Below are positions 34,029 through 43,980 of a stretch of 64,000 nt of DNA, in pieces; the stretch's first letter is position 1; each line of letters opens with the position of its first letter. The position numbers were made by a program, and so were the translations under genes. The notes beneath the pieces were generated by a model. It was not told the DNA's origin. It saw only the letters and a program-made list of their open reading frames with translations, and did no database searches. The stretch is from Helianthus annuus (Eukaryota > Streptophyta > Magnoliopsida > Asterales > Asteraceae), in contig NC_035440.2 of NCBI RefSeq assembly GCF_002127325.2, positions 73,717,819-73,781,818 on the forward strand, in the 5' to 3' direction.

Positions 34029-36084
34029 AATGTTGACGGAATCTTCAGTGAGAGTCTTCAATCATTCCCAGCTCTTCAATCTTGTTCGGTCTTCTTCAGG
34101 AACTCTGCCTGGAATCAAATCTTCTTCAGAAATTCCTTCCTGAAACCATATGCCTGGATCTTTCTCTGGTTTTAACTTTCGTCAGACTCCCCCTATCATC
34201 ATGCTGGGATCTCTGTCTGGAAATCGTTATCACCATTGAAATCAACTCCTGGCTTTCTCTGTTTAAGCTCTTCTCTGGTTCTGATGTGTCTCCTGGCTAT
34301 CTGTAGCAATAGGATCAGAAACCTGCAAAACTCAGACACACTATCTCAATACAAAAACAATTATGATTCAACTTAATGAATCAACTAATCATCTGATACT
34401 TTTTACCATTAAACACTGATTACAAATTCGAAACATTCCAATTTCTGATTCAACCTAATGAATCATTTTAAACATTTCAAATGACTTAACCAACTTGTCT
34501 GTTCATCAAGTTTAGCCTTTGAGATTTTGAAAATCAGCTCTCCAACATCAGTTGTCGAAAATCTTTTTGGATTTTTCAAAATATGAAACGTAAATGCAAA
34601 GACAGAAATTAAATGCAGAAATGAAATATATACAAACATATTTTTGTGAGTTTGTGCAAGAGGATCATATCAGCTAATGAGACAAATCACCAACACCGTT
34701 AAGCTTCATTTCATTTTAAGTTCTAAACGATTCACATAGATTGACGATATAATTGTCCTCTTAAATTTTCATACAATTTTCAATCTATTCAGGATACTAT
34801 TTAGGTATTTTATGAACTTAGTTCAATTCATGTGTCCCACCTCTTGAATATACTCTCGTATCCAGAATCCCAATATTCAGTCTTACAGGTATGAACACTA
34901 CAATGATGTCTGTACATATATTAGGGGAAAGATGCGAGAACTGAGGGATCTCAGGTCAGAACTTTCGTTCAGCAGAGAGATATCAGCTTCGACTTAGCAG
35001 TGTGTCCCCTTTAGAGGATCTTTTCAGCTACAACAGATGATTATCAATTTTATTGTCTAATCAGCTGAGGGCTTTATGCTATATTTCAAGCATTTTGCGG
35101 AAAGTATTAGCCAAGGACTAGGTCAGAACTACCGTTCAGCAGAAGTCCCGGAATAATACCCCAGACATCATAGAGTATAAACACCTAGTATATCAGAATA
35201 CGAGACCTTTCAAACAAGATTTCAGGGGTTACCTATATATCCAAGTAGTGTTCCCCACGAATTTCACAAGTTTGAAATTTTATGTTTATATCCCGAATAA
35301 ATCTACTAAATGTACAAAAACCTATCGTCACATCATCAGTGAGACCGTTTATCACATTTGACATTACATATCTTTAGCGTGCTGTGATAGTCCACTGATT
35401 TACTATCATTTCCTCTTTTACGCAACAAAACTCATTTTTAAATTTTATCATGTTTTTAGCTTTTTCAAATTTTCTGATGTTTTTGGATTTTCTAAAAATT
35501 CTTACTCCCCCTAAAATTCAAATACATCCAAAGAAAATTGAAAACAAACTGTACAGAACATGACAACTGATATCGAAACACTTCAATTCTCCATCCGTTT
35601 GGCTTAAACAATCAGAACTCCCCCTCACAACAAAACTATTTTCCCATAATGATTTCAAAACACTTAAGTTTGTATTTAATCAGAATGGTTTTTCCGGAAA
35701 ATAAGTTTAGTTGTTTTTACCTTTTGTAAAAAAAATGGGGTTCAAATCATCACTTTGTTTACCAAATTCTTGAATGATAATTAAATCAAGTCCAATTTAA
35801 TGACCCCGATTTAACCACTTGAAAGATCAACTGGTTCTCGTTCTGAACCATTTATAACATCCACCAACATACAACCACTTGTAGATTTAGCAATTAAGCT
35901 TATCAAACCTGTTTTTCAACCAATTACCATCTTTTGGTTGAATTCTCAAGGTGCCGATTCCTACTCCTCGCTTACAAACCTGGGAGTTCCGGCAAGTCCT
36001 GCAAACACCTCAAACACAGATTTTAAAAAGATGCCGATTCATGATCCACAATACCAACTTGGGATCTCCGGCAAGTCAGGTTTT
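34029..36084 (-). other. Conserved non-coding 3' region of element 3
   Basis: It is gene-free and co-linear with 24303-26331 of element 2 at high identity in many blocks. A short open frame at its far end, just past the gag stop, has no independent support. Confidence 0.7.
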
Positions 36085-38526
36085 TCATTTAAAAAGATCC
36101 ACCCAAGCCCGACCAGCCTTGGGTGTTTTCGACAATTTTACCTCAACACATGGCTCCTCTGGCTTTGACGAACCAGAATCATTGCCTGAATGTGGCTTGT
36201 CTGACTTTAATGAGTCAGATTCATTGCCTGAAGGTGGCTTGTCTGACTTTGGCACATCAGATTCATCGCTGACCTTTTCCTTCTTCTTCTCCTCTTTTGT
36301 CCCCAGATTTGTATCTGATGAATTCTTTTTGCTTGTCTTTGCAACTGAGGAAGTAGATTCATCAGAACTGTTATTCTGTTTGTCCCGTGAACCCGAGGAC
36401 AATATCTTCTCGAGATATTCTCTTGCCTTCTTCCTCTTTTTCCTCAGTCTGTCTTTCTGCCCCTGTGAACGTTTAACTTTCTTTTCCTGAATTGACTGTT
36501 CTTGAACTTTAGGTTTCAGAACCTTCTGTTCCTGGGGCTTGACTTTGACTGGAATCTTTGCCGATCTCTGAGAATTAGCCCTCAATCTTTCATTCGATCT
36601 CCTTGGGCAATCTCTGGCAATGTGACCTTTGATGTTGCAGTTAAAGCACCTCCTGGTCTCATAACTCCAATACTGGCAGTTAACAACAATGTGTCCATGA
36701 TATCCGCAGCTGTAACACACTCTGTTATCGTACCAATCACCATTTTGAGTCCAAACGCTCAGATCAAAGCATTGTTTGGCTTGGTGATATTCTTTCCTCA
36801 ATTTTGCTGGATTTTGCTTTGAAGCACTGTGATCCGACCTGCACCACTTATTACCAACAATTTTTGAGTTTTCATTTTTCACTTTTTGTAATTTTTCTTT
36901 TTGATTGGATGATCGATCTGATGAGCTTTTATAATCTTTTTGAACAATTTTCTCATTTTTAATTTTTTGTTTCTGTTCTGCTTTCTTCTTCAAAGGTTTT
37001 TGCTTCGAGCATTCACCCTTTTCAGTTGATTGCAGAACAGTTTTCTGAAATTTTTTCTTTTTATCATCAGATTCTTCACCACAATCTTTAACTTTGACAT
37101 TGTCAAAGTTTGTGACATTGTCACTCATTGGAACAGAATTGATTGGTTTTAGACAGGGAAACTTCAAATTGTCTGATGAAGTCACAAAACCTATCAATTT
37201 TTTCTCAAGTTCATCAATCTTGCTTCTGGAATTCTCAGCTTCTTTTTCAAACTGAGATATTCTTTCAAGATGAGACTTGATTGAATTTTCATTTTCATTT
37301 TCATTTTTCAAATTTTCAAGAACAGATTTTTCATTTTCCAAAATTTTTATCTGTTCTTGGAATTTTGATTCATTTGCTTTCAGATTCTTGTTTTCAAGCT
37401 TAATCCAGAAATCCTCTTCTTCTGACGATTTCTTTTTGCTTTCAAACTCTTTTTCTAACTCCTTGATTTTCTTTTGAGCACTTTCACATTCCTTCTCCAA
37501 ATTTATAATTTTCTGAAGATGTGAATTGATCAATTTTTGCTTCTCAATGTTGTTTTGGCTAAAAACATTTCTCCCATCTTCAAGAATTTTCAGTTGATTT
37601 AGAAATTCTTTTTCACTTTTCAATTTTTTAATTTCAAAATCCTTAATTCTTTCTTCAAAAACCTTTTCTTTTTCTTTCAACTTCTTGTTTTCAAATGTCA
37701 AACTGTTCAAATTACTTAACAGTTTGTCATTTTCAGCTTTCAACTTCTCACAATTTTCCTGAACCATAAGAATCTGTTTATCATCAGCTTGCTTCACATC
37801 TTCTAACTTCTTGACTTCCGATGTCAAACTTTCCGCATCTTTCAAGAGTTTGTCATTTTCAGTCTTGAAGCGGTCACATTTTGAGCATGCTGATGCAGAA
37901 CTTGAAGATCCAAACTCTACAGATTCTTCAGTCTTTGGAGTATCCTTTGTTTCCATCTTGTCGATTCCTGCACGAAAGAGTTTAACAAAATCAAAAAGAT
38001 TCATATTATCATCAATATAACATTTCCTTTTGATATCATATTTCAGAGTACTCTTTGTTGCAAGAAATACACAAACTCTTCTATCAACTTCAATGAGTAC
38101 ATCCAGCTCCAGTCTATGTAAATTCTTTTCCATCTTGGCTAAAAACTCTTTCCTTTTCCTTTCTTCCTTATAAAACTCTCCTCTAACTTCGTTAAAGAAC
38201 TGATATGGAAAAAGCTCTGGAAAGAAATCTTTCTGTTTCAGTTCAACCATAAACTCATCCCATTTAGCAGGTAATGCAGTTGTCAATTTTGATAGATATT
38301 CATCATTTGACATCTTAATACCCATTCTCCTCATATTGTCCGTTAGAATTTTAAACCGTGCTTCCAACTCATTCAAAGTCTCATCCTTTTGACATATGAA
38401 AAATTCAAAGCTTTTAACCCAAGTGTCCGTACTCACATTTCTATAATTGGTATCCAAATTTCTCATATACCAATTATTGAAATCCTCTAGCATATTGTTT
38501 TCTTGTTCATCAAATACCATCGTCAT
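36085..38526 (-). CDS. gag: Intact 813-residue Gag with coiled coil and two zinc knuckles
   Basis: This is the structural protein that would form the cytoplasmic particle and bind the element's RNA. Residues 1-130 resemble the copia UBN2 Gag domain, including a late ALPAKWDEFM-type block. Residues about 150-470 are Lys/Glu/Leu-rich with heptad-like spacing, a long coiled coil. A basic, Ser-rich stretch follows, then two CCHC knuckles, C-X2-C-X4-H-X4-C, at 604-617 and 627-640. A very basic block (KDRLRKKRKKAREYLEKIL near 700) and a Ser/Asp-rich acidic tail complete it. It is much longer than ordinary copia Gag (roughly 250-400) because of the coiled coil. It ends with a stop and no protease. 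The ATG at 38526 is the only sensible start and agrees with element 2. An intact frame of this length beside two broken relatives suggests recent activity. Confidence 0.9.
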   Translation of the reverse strand: MTMVFDEQENNMLEDFNNWYMRNLDTNYRNVSTDTWVKSFEFFICQKDETLNELEARFKILTDNMRRMGIKMSNDEYLSKLTTALPAKWDEFMVELKQKDFFPELFPYQFFNEVRGEFYKEERKRKEFLAKMEKNLHRLELDVLIEVDRRVCVFLATKSTLKYDIKRKCYIDDNMNLFDFVKLFRAGIDKMETKDTPKTEESVEFGSSSSASACSKCDRFKTENDKLLKDAESLTSEVKKLEDVKQADDKQILMVQENCEKLKAENDKLLSNLNSLTFENKKLKEKEKVFEERIKDFEIKKLKSEKEFLNQLKILEDGRNVFSQNNIEKQKLINSHLQKIINLEKECESAQKKIKELEKEFESKKKSSEEEDFWIKLENKNLKANESKFQEQIKILENEKSVLENLKNENENENSIKSHLERISQFEKEAENSRSKIDELEKKLIGFVTSSDNLKFPCLKPINSVPMSDNVTNFDNVKVKDCGEESDDKKKKFQKTVLQSTEKGECSKQKPLKKKAEQKQKIKNEKIVQKDYKSSSDRSSNQKEKLQKVKNENSKIVGNKWCRSDHSASKQNPAKLRKEYHQAKQCFDLSVWTQNGDWYDNRVCYSCGYHGHIVVNCQYWSYETRRCFNCNIKGHIARDCPRRSNERLRANSQRSAKIPVKVKPQEQKVLKPKVQEQSIQEKKVKRSQGQKDRLRKKRKKAREYLEKILSSGSRDKQNNSSDESTSSVAKTSKKNSSDTNLGTKEEKKKEKVSDESDVPKSDKPPSGNESDSLKSDKPHSGNDSGSSKPEEPCVEVKLSKTPKAGRAWVDLFK

Positions 38527-38559
38527 TTTTCACAAATTCACTAACAATTTCCCAACTTT

Positions 38560-39010
38560 GACAACTTGTTCAAATAAGCGGACTGCTCTATAAGCGATCC
38601 AATCAATCTTATCAATAAGCGAACCAATTAGACAAGTCGTTCGAGCGAACTGTTCAATCAGCGGTCCAATATAATTGTCTAATAAGCGAACCAAGCAATG
38701 TCCGAAAGAACGGTCCAAATGCTATTCGTATGAGCGATCCAGACAATTACAATTCGAGCGATTCAGATAAATTGTACTTATGAGCGGTCCAGACTTTGTC
38801 AAATGAGCGGTCCAAAGAGAATCCTTTGAGCGAACCAGAGGATGTTCGAACGAGCGGACCAAGAATTGTCCGTTCGAGCGGTTCCAGAACTGTTCGTTCT
38901 AGCGGTTCACAAGCGTGTTGTACGAGCGGTTCAACTATGGTTGTACGAGCGGTTCAAGAAGTGTCCGAATAAGCGGTCCAGGAATGTTCAGAAAAGCGGA
39001 CAGACTTCGG
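38560..39010 (-). repeat. Leader motif array of element 3 (AGCGGTCC)
   Basis: About 18 copies of AGCG followed by GTCC, ATCC, AACC or GTTC lie between the primer-binding site and gag, spaced 20-30 bases. In the element's own RNA the motif reads GGACCGCTC. Confidence 0.85.
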
Positions 39011-39204
39011 ACATCATTTTGACCCACTTAAACTTCGAATTTTAGCACCAAACTTTCAAGGGTTTGTCTCTGTGTAGTTGCGCACAATCCCTGAGATTTT
39101 GAGACGATTCAGACCGTTAAAACTTCCCGAACTAAGAAAAGAAGGTGTAGAAACCAGAAATTTGAGCGAAAATCGAGCTAAACGGTAAGAACTCTTCCTC
39201 CTGA

Positions 39205-39216
39205 GCTCTGATACCA
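39205..39216 (-). promoter_or_regulatory. Primer-binding site of element 3
   Basis: The minus strand reads TGGTATCAGAGC two bases past the LTR end. Confidence 0.93.
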
Positions 39217-39218
39217 CT

Positions 39219-39703
39219 TGTAGGATCGTTTGTTGACCTGACGAGTCGTTTAGAAGAGTGCTTAGACTAATTCAGAGGCGGAATTCATTGAATTAGTCTT
39301 CGTAAAGCTTGATTTCACTACTTAACGTCTCCTGTATTGATTAAATGTCAAATTACAAGCTCTTGGAGACAAACGGGCAGAGCTTCGCCGTTACACCTTG
39401 AAAAACACACACATGGATCGCTCATATGATCTCCTATATATAGGCATTTGGGATCGCTTATATGACATGGTCCAATAAGCGATCCAAACCCTTGCCACTC
39501 GAGCGATCCATCACAAAGTCACTCGAGCGGTCCAGATGATATGCCATTCGAGCGATCCTACTAGCTAATTGGGCCATAAGAGCGATCTAAAGCCCAATAA
39601 GCGATCCTATCTAATACAAGATTTCTCGTTTACTGTTCACAATACAATCAGCCCTACCCTAAGACTCGAACGAAGATGTAGTCGACAGAAAACTGCACCA
39701 ACA
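39219..39703 (-). repeat. 5' LTR of gag-only element 3
   Basis: 485 bases with TG...CA ends on the minus strand, followed outwards by the TTTTC duplication. Confidence 0.94.
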
Positions 39704-40332
39704 TTTTCTTCAATTTTTGTCCATCTCATGCAGCAAAATCTTACTGAGTTACTCCCCTCAGCTAACAATTCATTCAATGAAACTTCACGAAGAACAATAC
39801 TGAATATCCAAGATAGCATATTAGTCATCTTTAATTTTTTGGCGTTTTACAGTGAGTGGTATTTAGTAGTATTTGGCGTTTGTTTTTATGGTTTGATTAA
39901 ATGGAAGTTGCTGAGACGTATCATTTTATAGGATGTCTTTTTGGCGTGTAAGTTAGGCAGTGCATTATTATAATAAAGTATTCGTCGTTTCATTTACTGT
40001 TTGTAATTATTGTTTTTTATAAGCTTTATCTCTGAAGTCTGTAACACATCCCATTTTTCAAGTTTGGCGTTTTAGATTCTAATATAATAAATTTTCCCTC
40101 TCTTCAGTTTTACTGATTTGTAGTTACTGTTTCTAGTTATATTTTCAAGTTTGGTTTTTATTTATTTATTTATTTTTTTGGGTTTTTTATAATACTTGTC
40201 CAAAGTTAATTTTATTATGGTTTGGTAGTTTTTGGGGCGTTTTATGACATGTTGCCGTTTTGACAAGCATTTGGTTGTGTGGCGTTTTTATTAGATATGG
40301 CGTTGTTATTATATTACAATCAACTGAAAAAG

Positions 40333-40340
<8 letters not shown>

Positions 40341-40369
<29 letters not shown>

Positions 40370-40370
40370 T
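40341..40370. repeat. TA microsatellite inside element copy A
   Basis: An uninterrupted AT repeat of about 30 bases. Confidence 0.95.
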
Positions 40371-41410
40371 GATCTTCCAAATCTTCACTGTCACCAGTCT
40401 CTTTCTTCTTTTGAAGCATCTTCACTGGCTGTCCGACTTTCGTATGATTTTTTTTTTATTTTTGTTTTTCGAAGTAGTTTTTTTGTCGCCGTGTGGAAGC
40501 ACAAAGTCTGAAATCAGCCTCTTTTTCTAGAATATTTGTCCATCTCATGCAACAAAACTTACTGAGTTTACACCCTTTAGCCAACAATCCTTGAATTTCC
40601 AACGAACGATGTTTGATTTTTTTAACTTTTTTGGCGTTTTACCGAGAAAAAGAACGCCACTAAATAAATCACCTTAAAACTCTAAATTTGATCATGATAA
40701 AATCAATAATGTTTTGTTGTATGGTGATGGACAACATTGTTAATCCTCAGTTAAGAAAGATGTCTGACAATGTTGTCCATCCTATACAGCTAAACTTTAT
40801 TGACAAACAAACCTCAATAATGTTTTTGTATATTTTGACGTTATAAATTGGATGGAAGTTGAGGATAAAGTCAATAAAATTTTAGTCAATGAAATGGGCA
40901 ATATCCTTACTTAAGGATTTTGTCCATTACATTGAGCCAAAGCTTACAGACAACCAAACTGAATTTCAAATAAACGTTTTGGTTTAGAAGATATTTGATG
41001 TTTGGGTTTTTTGGCGTTTCTAAGACGAATGGTATATATTAAATATGGCGTTTTGGGTTTTGTGTGTGTTTTTAATTGAAGGTCTGAGATGTTGTATATA
41101 TAGGATTTTTTTGGCGGTTTTTTTAGGCGGGATTTTATTATAATTAAGTTTGGCGTTTTATATCTAATGGCGTTTTTAGTTAGAATGGTGTGTGATTTTT
41201 GTTTTGCCGTTTTATTTCATGAGATGGCGTTTTGTGTGGAGAAGTCAAAAGACCCTTTTACCCTTAATGAAGCGCGTCCACGTAATAAAATTGATGTTAT
41301 TTACGAAAACGTCACCGCGCCAATCTAGTCCATAGATTGTTTTGATCGGACGATCCATAAGCGTTCTCACCGTTCTCACACTTTCTACCGTTTTCTCTAA
41401 ATCCCGACCC

Positions 41411-41567
41411 TATATAAATATAGATACTTATAAGAGCGTATGCGTTTTAAATCAAATCTTTAAAATACGAAATTGCTCATATAGGTTTAACGACTAGTCG
41501 GAATCTAAAACCATCGAATAACCACTAAATAAATCATGCATAGATAAAATGGCTTTCAACTTTTGTG

Positions 41568-41610
<43 letters not shown>

Positions 41611-42442
41611 CTTTAGATTTCCATACCATCACCAACGTTCGCAATCGTTTACCGACTAACCACTTACCGAGAATTCCTATGAATTACCATATCTTCAATA
41701 TGACATACCCAGACTTTGCTAGACTTTATGGACTTAATTAATACAAAAATTAAGTCGAATACATGAGATTATGTAAAATAAATAGTGATTAAGGTGTACG
41801 AAATTACCGATTATTTGCCATTTGTCACAAAGTGTCGTACAACTCGAGATATTCGCATAAAAAAAGATATAAGTTCGATTAAATTAGTCATGTTTTATCA
41901 ACATTCTACTTTTAAAATTTCACTATAATCGCAGTTTACAGTGATGATGTCTAGGCATAATCGAGAGAAACTGTCAAGCTTTTAGAGGGAGAATTTTTGA
42001 ATGACATTGGCATGGTCCAATTATTACTCGAACCGTAGCTCGAGTATATAGGTAATTATATTACATCAATCCCTCAAGTACATCTAGAAGATGATGTTGG
42101 GATATTTTAGTTTGGACATAGTTGAACCTTAAAGTATGTTAAAGGTTCTTAAGTCACTTGTTATAAGAAATGTCTATTATCATCTCCTACCAAAGTAGAG
42201 ATTCTCATTCTAGAGGTACCATCGTTAAATGCATAAGTGCATTAATATGTTTTTGCTAGCTATGTATGGTTATAATATCTTTCACTTGAGCTTATTGTCA
42301 TGATATAACCTTTGTCAAGCGAAGAGACATTGGAATGAGTTCAAAGAAATATTTCAGGTACGAACGATATTTGATTATATTTTACTAGCCCATGAAAACA
42401 AGTTTGGTTAGTCTTGTAGATTTGAGAATGTAACATAGCACA
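41411..42442. other. AT-rich repeat remnant without a supported gene
   Basis: It contains a 40-base TA microsatellite (41569-41608). The remainder shows no reading frame or element end I can support. It may be the decayed internal part of the LTR element whose 3' LTR lies at 43459-43624. Confidence 0.35.
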
Positions 42443-42450
42443 GTCGTTGA

Positions 42451-43092
42451 CAATGTTGTAGAAATCGGATTAGGCGGCCGATTAATCGGCGCCTAGGCGG
42501 TAATCGGAGGTCTACCGCCCGGGTTTTGCCAAGTCGGTCGATTTAGGCGGTAAAAGTCAAAATCGGTCAAAATAAGTCAAAATCGGTCAAAAATCGGCTG
42601 AAATCGGACTAGCCGGTCAAAAAAACAAGTCAAAATTGAATAATATTAGGTCAAAATCGGACCAAATCTGTTAAAAGGAATGAGTTCTTACCTCGATTTG
42701 AACCTTAATCGATCCTGCGTCTGTATCCATCGTTCAAAGTCGAACCCCATTGAACAAATAATTGTTTAGATGAAGTGAATTTGGGGATTAGGGTTTGTGT
42801 TTTTGTTTCTCTATCTGATGAACAATGAAGAGTGGGAAAGAGCTTTAGGTAAGAGTTTAGGTTTTATTATGTTTGGGTTTTTAACATTTAACACTTCTCT
42901 ATCTTTCACTAATTTACATATGGTTCCCAAAGTTGTATATTTATAAATAAAATGTATAAAATTAACTCTATATTTATATAAATTTGTAAAATTATACAAA
43001 AAAAGTCCATTCCAATTAATTCTGATTAATCCCGATTTATCCCTAGGCGGTACCTCACCGCCCGACTGCGGCTAGCGCCTTCTACAACATTG
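42451..43092. mobile_element. Non-autonomous hAT element, 642 bp
   Basis: Ends CAATGTTGTAGAA and TTCTACAACATTG are inverted copies, the latter just after the GCGCC at 43075-43079. The flanks GTCGTTGA (42443-42450) and GTCGTGGA (43093-43100) match at seven of eight bases. The interior has GGCGGTAATCGG-type blocks near both ends and no transposase. Confidence 0.82.
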
Positions 43093-43100
43093 GTCGTGGA

Positions 43101-43624
43101 TCATATGATATTTGTTTTCGAGAGGAAACACCAAGAATCTCATACATACTTCAATGGATCAAGCGACATTCTACTGGATACAAAAGCTTTGAGCAACTTT
43201 CAGGAAAGATCGACACACATTACTTAAAGGCTACTTATTCAAATGAGGGGGAGTATCATACAAGTTGCATTTTTCCCTTCACTAAGTAAGTTTATTCCAT
43301 TTGGAATAAGGTTTTTAATACGACAACATTATCAGGGGGAGACCATACGCGCTGCACTCTTTTTCCCTTAGCTATGGTTTTGTCCCAATGGGTTTTCCTG
43401 GCAAGGTTTTTAACGAGCCAACATCTCCACGCGTATTTGGTTGATAACCAAGGGGAAGTGTTATAAATAAATATTATTATGGTTATCAACTTCATATATA
43501 GATGTATCTTGTTTACCAAGTTTCCCTCTCCTATATGTATTACTTGTATTTTATTGTAAACACACACCATGAATAATATAATGATCTTTCTCACTCCATC
43601 TCTGTCTCATATTGTTTCACAACA
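43101..43624 (+). mobile_element. 3' end and LTR of a degraded copia-like element
   Basis: Bases 43250-43458 carry GGGGGAG tracts and the CAAGGTTTTTAACGAG phrase that commonly precedes the 3' LTR of one copia group. AAGGGGAAG then adjoins an LTR of 166 bases (43459-43624) with TGTTATAAATA...TTTCACAACA ends. No 5' LTR or intact pol lies in the window, and the hAT element above seems to have entered its interior. The family assignment is from memory. Confidence 0.5.
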
Positions 43625-43706
43625 TTTTTTAATTTATTGGTTTTTTTCAAAATAGTCAATTAGTGATTTCCAAACTCAATCCGAAACACCTTCTTCACAT
43701 ATTATT

Positions 43707-43831
43707 ATTTTTTTATTTTTTATTATTTTTTTAAATAGCTAATGTTGCACACCACGGGATTTGAACCCCTGCCCTCTCCTATCCTAAGCTATATCTAAAC
43801 TCATCAACACCAATGGCTATTCCCAAGTGGA
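43707..43831 (-). mobile_element. tRNA-derived SINE with 15-base target duplication
   Basis: On the minus strand it has an A-box-like TAGCCATTGG, a perfect B-box form GGTTCAAATCC and an A-rich tail (plus-strand T-rich 43707-43738). TCTTCACATATTATT stands on both sides (43692-43706 and 43832-43846), the hallmark of LINE-driven insertion. It lies about 150 bases upstream of the transporter start codon, in its promoter region. Confidence 0.88.
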
Positions 43832-43980
43832 TCTTCACATATTATTGATTTTGCAAAGAAGATGGTATAATTAATTTATTAAAAATAAAAATATTTATTT
43901 ATATTAAATCCGATCTTGAAATAAATAACATAAGCAAAAAGAGGCGTTGCAGAGGAGAGAGAGAGAGAAATCAAAGTGAG

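Larger units (their letters stand above)
33532..39703 (-). mobile_element. Gag-only LTR retrotransposon 3, with intact gag (minus strand)
   Basis: Two 485-base LTRs (33532-34016 and 39219-39703) differ at about six sites by eye. Both flanks read TTTTC (33527-33531 and 39704-39708). The interior has a primer-binding site, an AGCG motif leader, one intact 813-codon gag and a gene-free 3' region. Its LTR start and gag match element 2 closely, so both belong to one family. No pol domains are present on either strand. Being complete, with young LTRs and intact ends, it could still be mobile if another element supplied enzymes. Confidence 0.94.
27609..41410. mobile_element. GGCGTTT-rich TIR element, copy A, with nested insertions
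   Basis: The left end (AACGGG...GTGTGAGAACGGTGAGAACGC near 27609-27656) is the inverse of the right end (GCGTTCTCACCGTTCTCAC...ATCCCGACCC, 41361-41410). A second copy with the same ends occupies 52461-54960. Without the nested hAT (28112-33218) and gag-only element (33532-39703) about 2.5 kb remain, close to copy B. GGCGTTT occurs many times. Both ends adjoin TA-rich DNA, so the target duplication cannot be fixed. No transposase is seen. The superfamily is uncertain; Mutator-like is possible. Confidence 0.75.

Noticed and set aside
35951..36490. 179-codon plus-strand frame over gag of element 3
   Set aside because: Antisense shadow of the Ser/Lys-rich Gag tail.
43740..43830. Possible tRNA gene on the minus strand
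   Set aside because: It has A- and B-box-like sequences but no full cloverleaf. The A-rich tail and 15-base duplication show it is a SINE.
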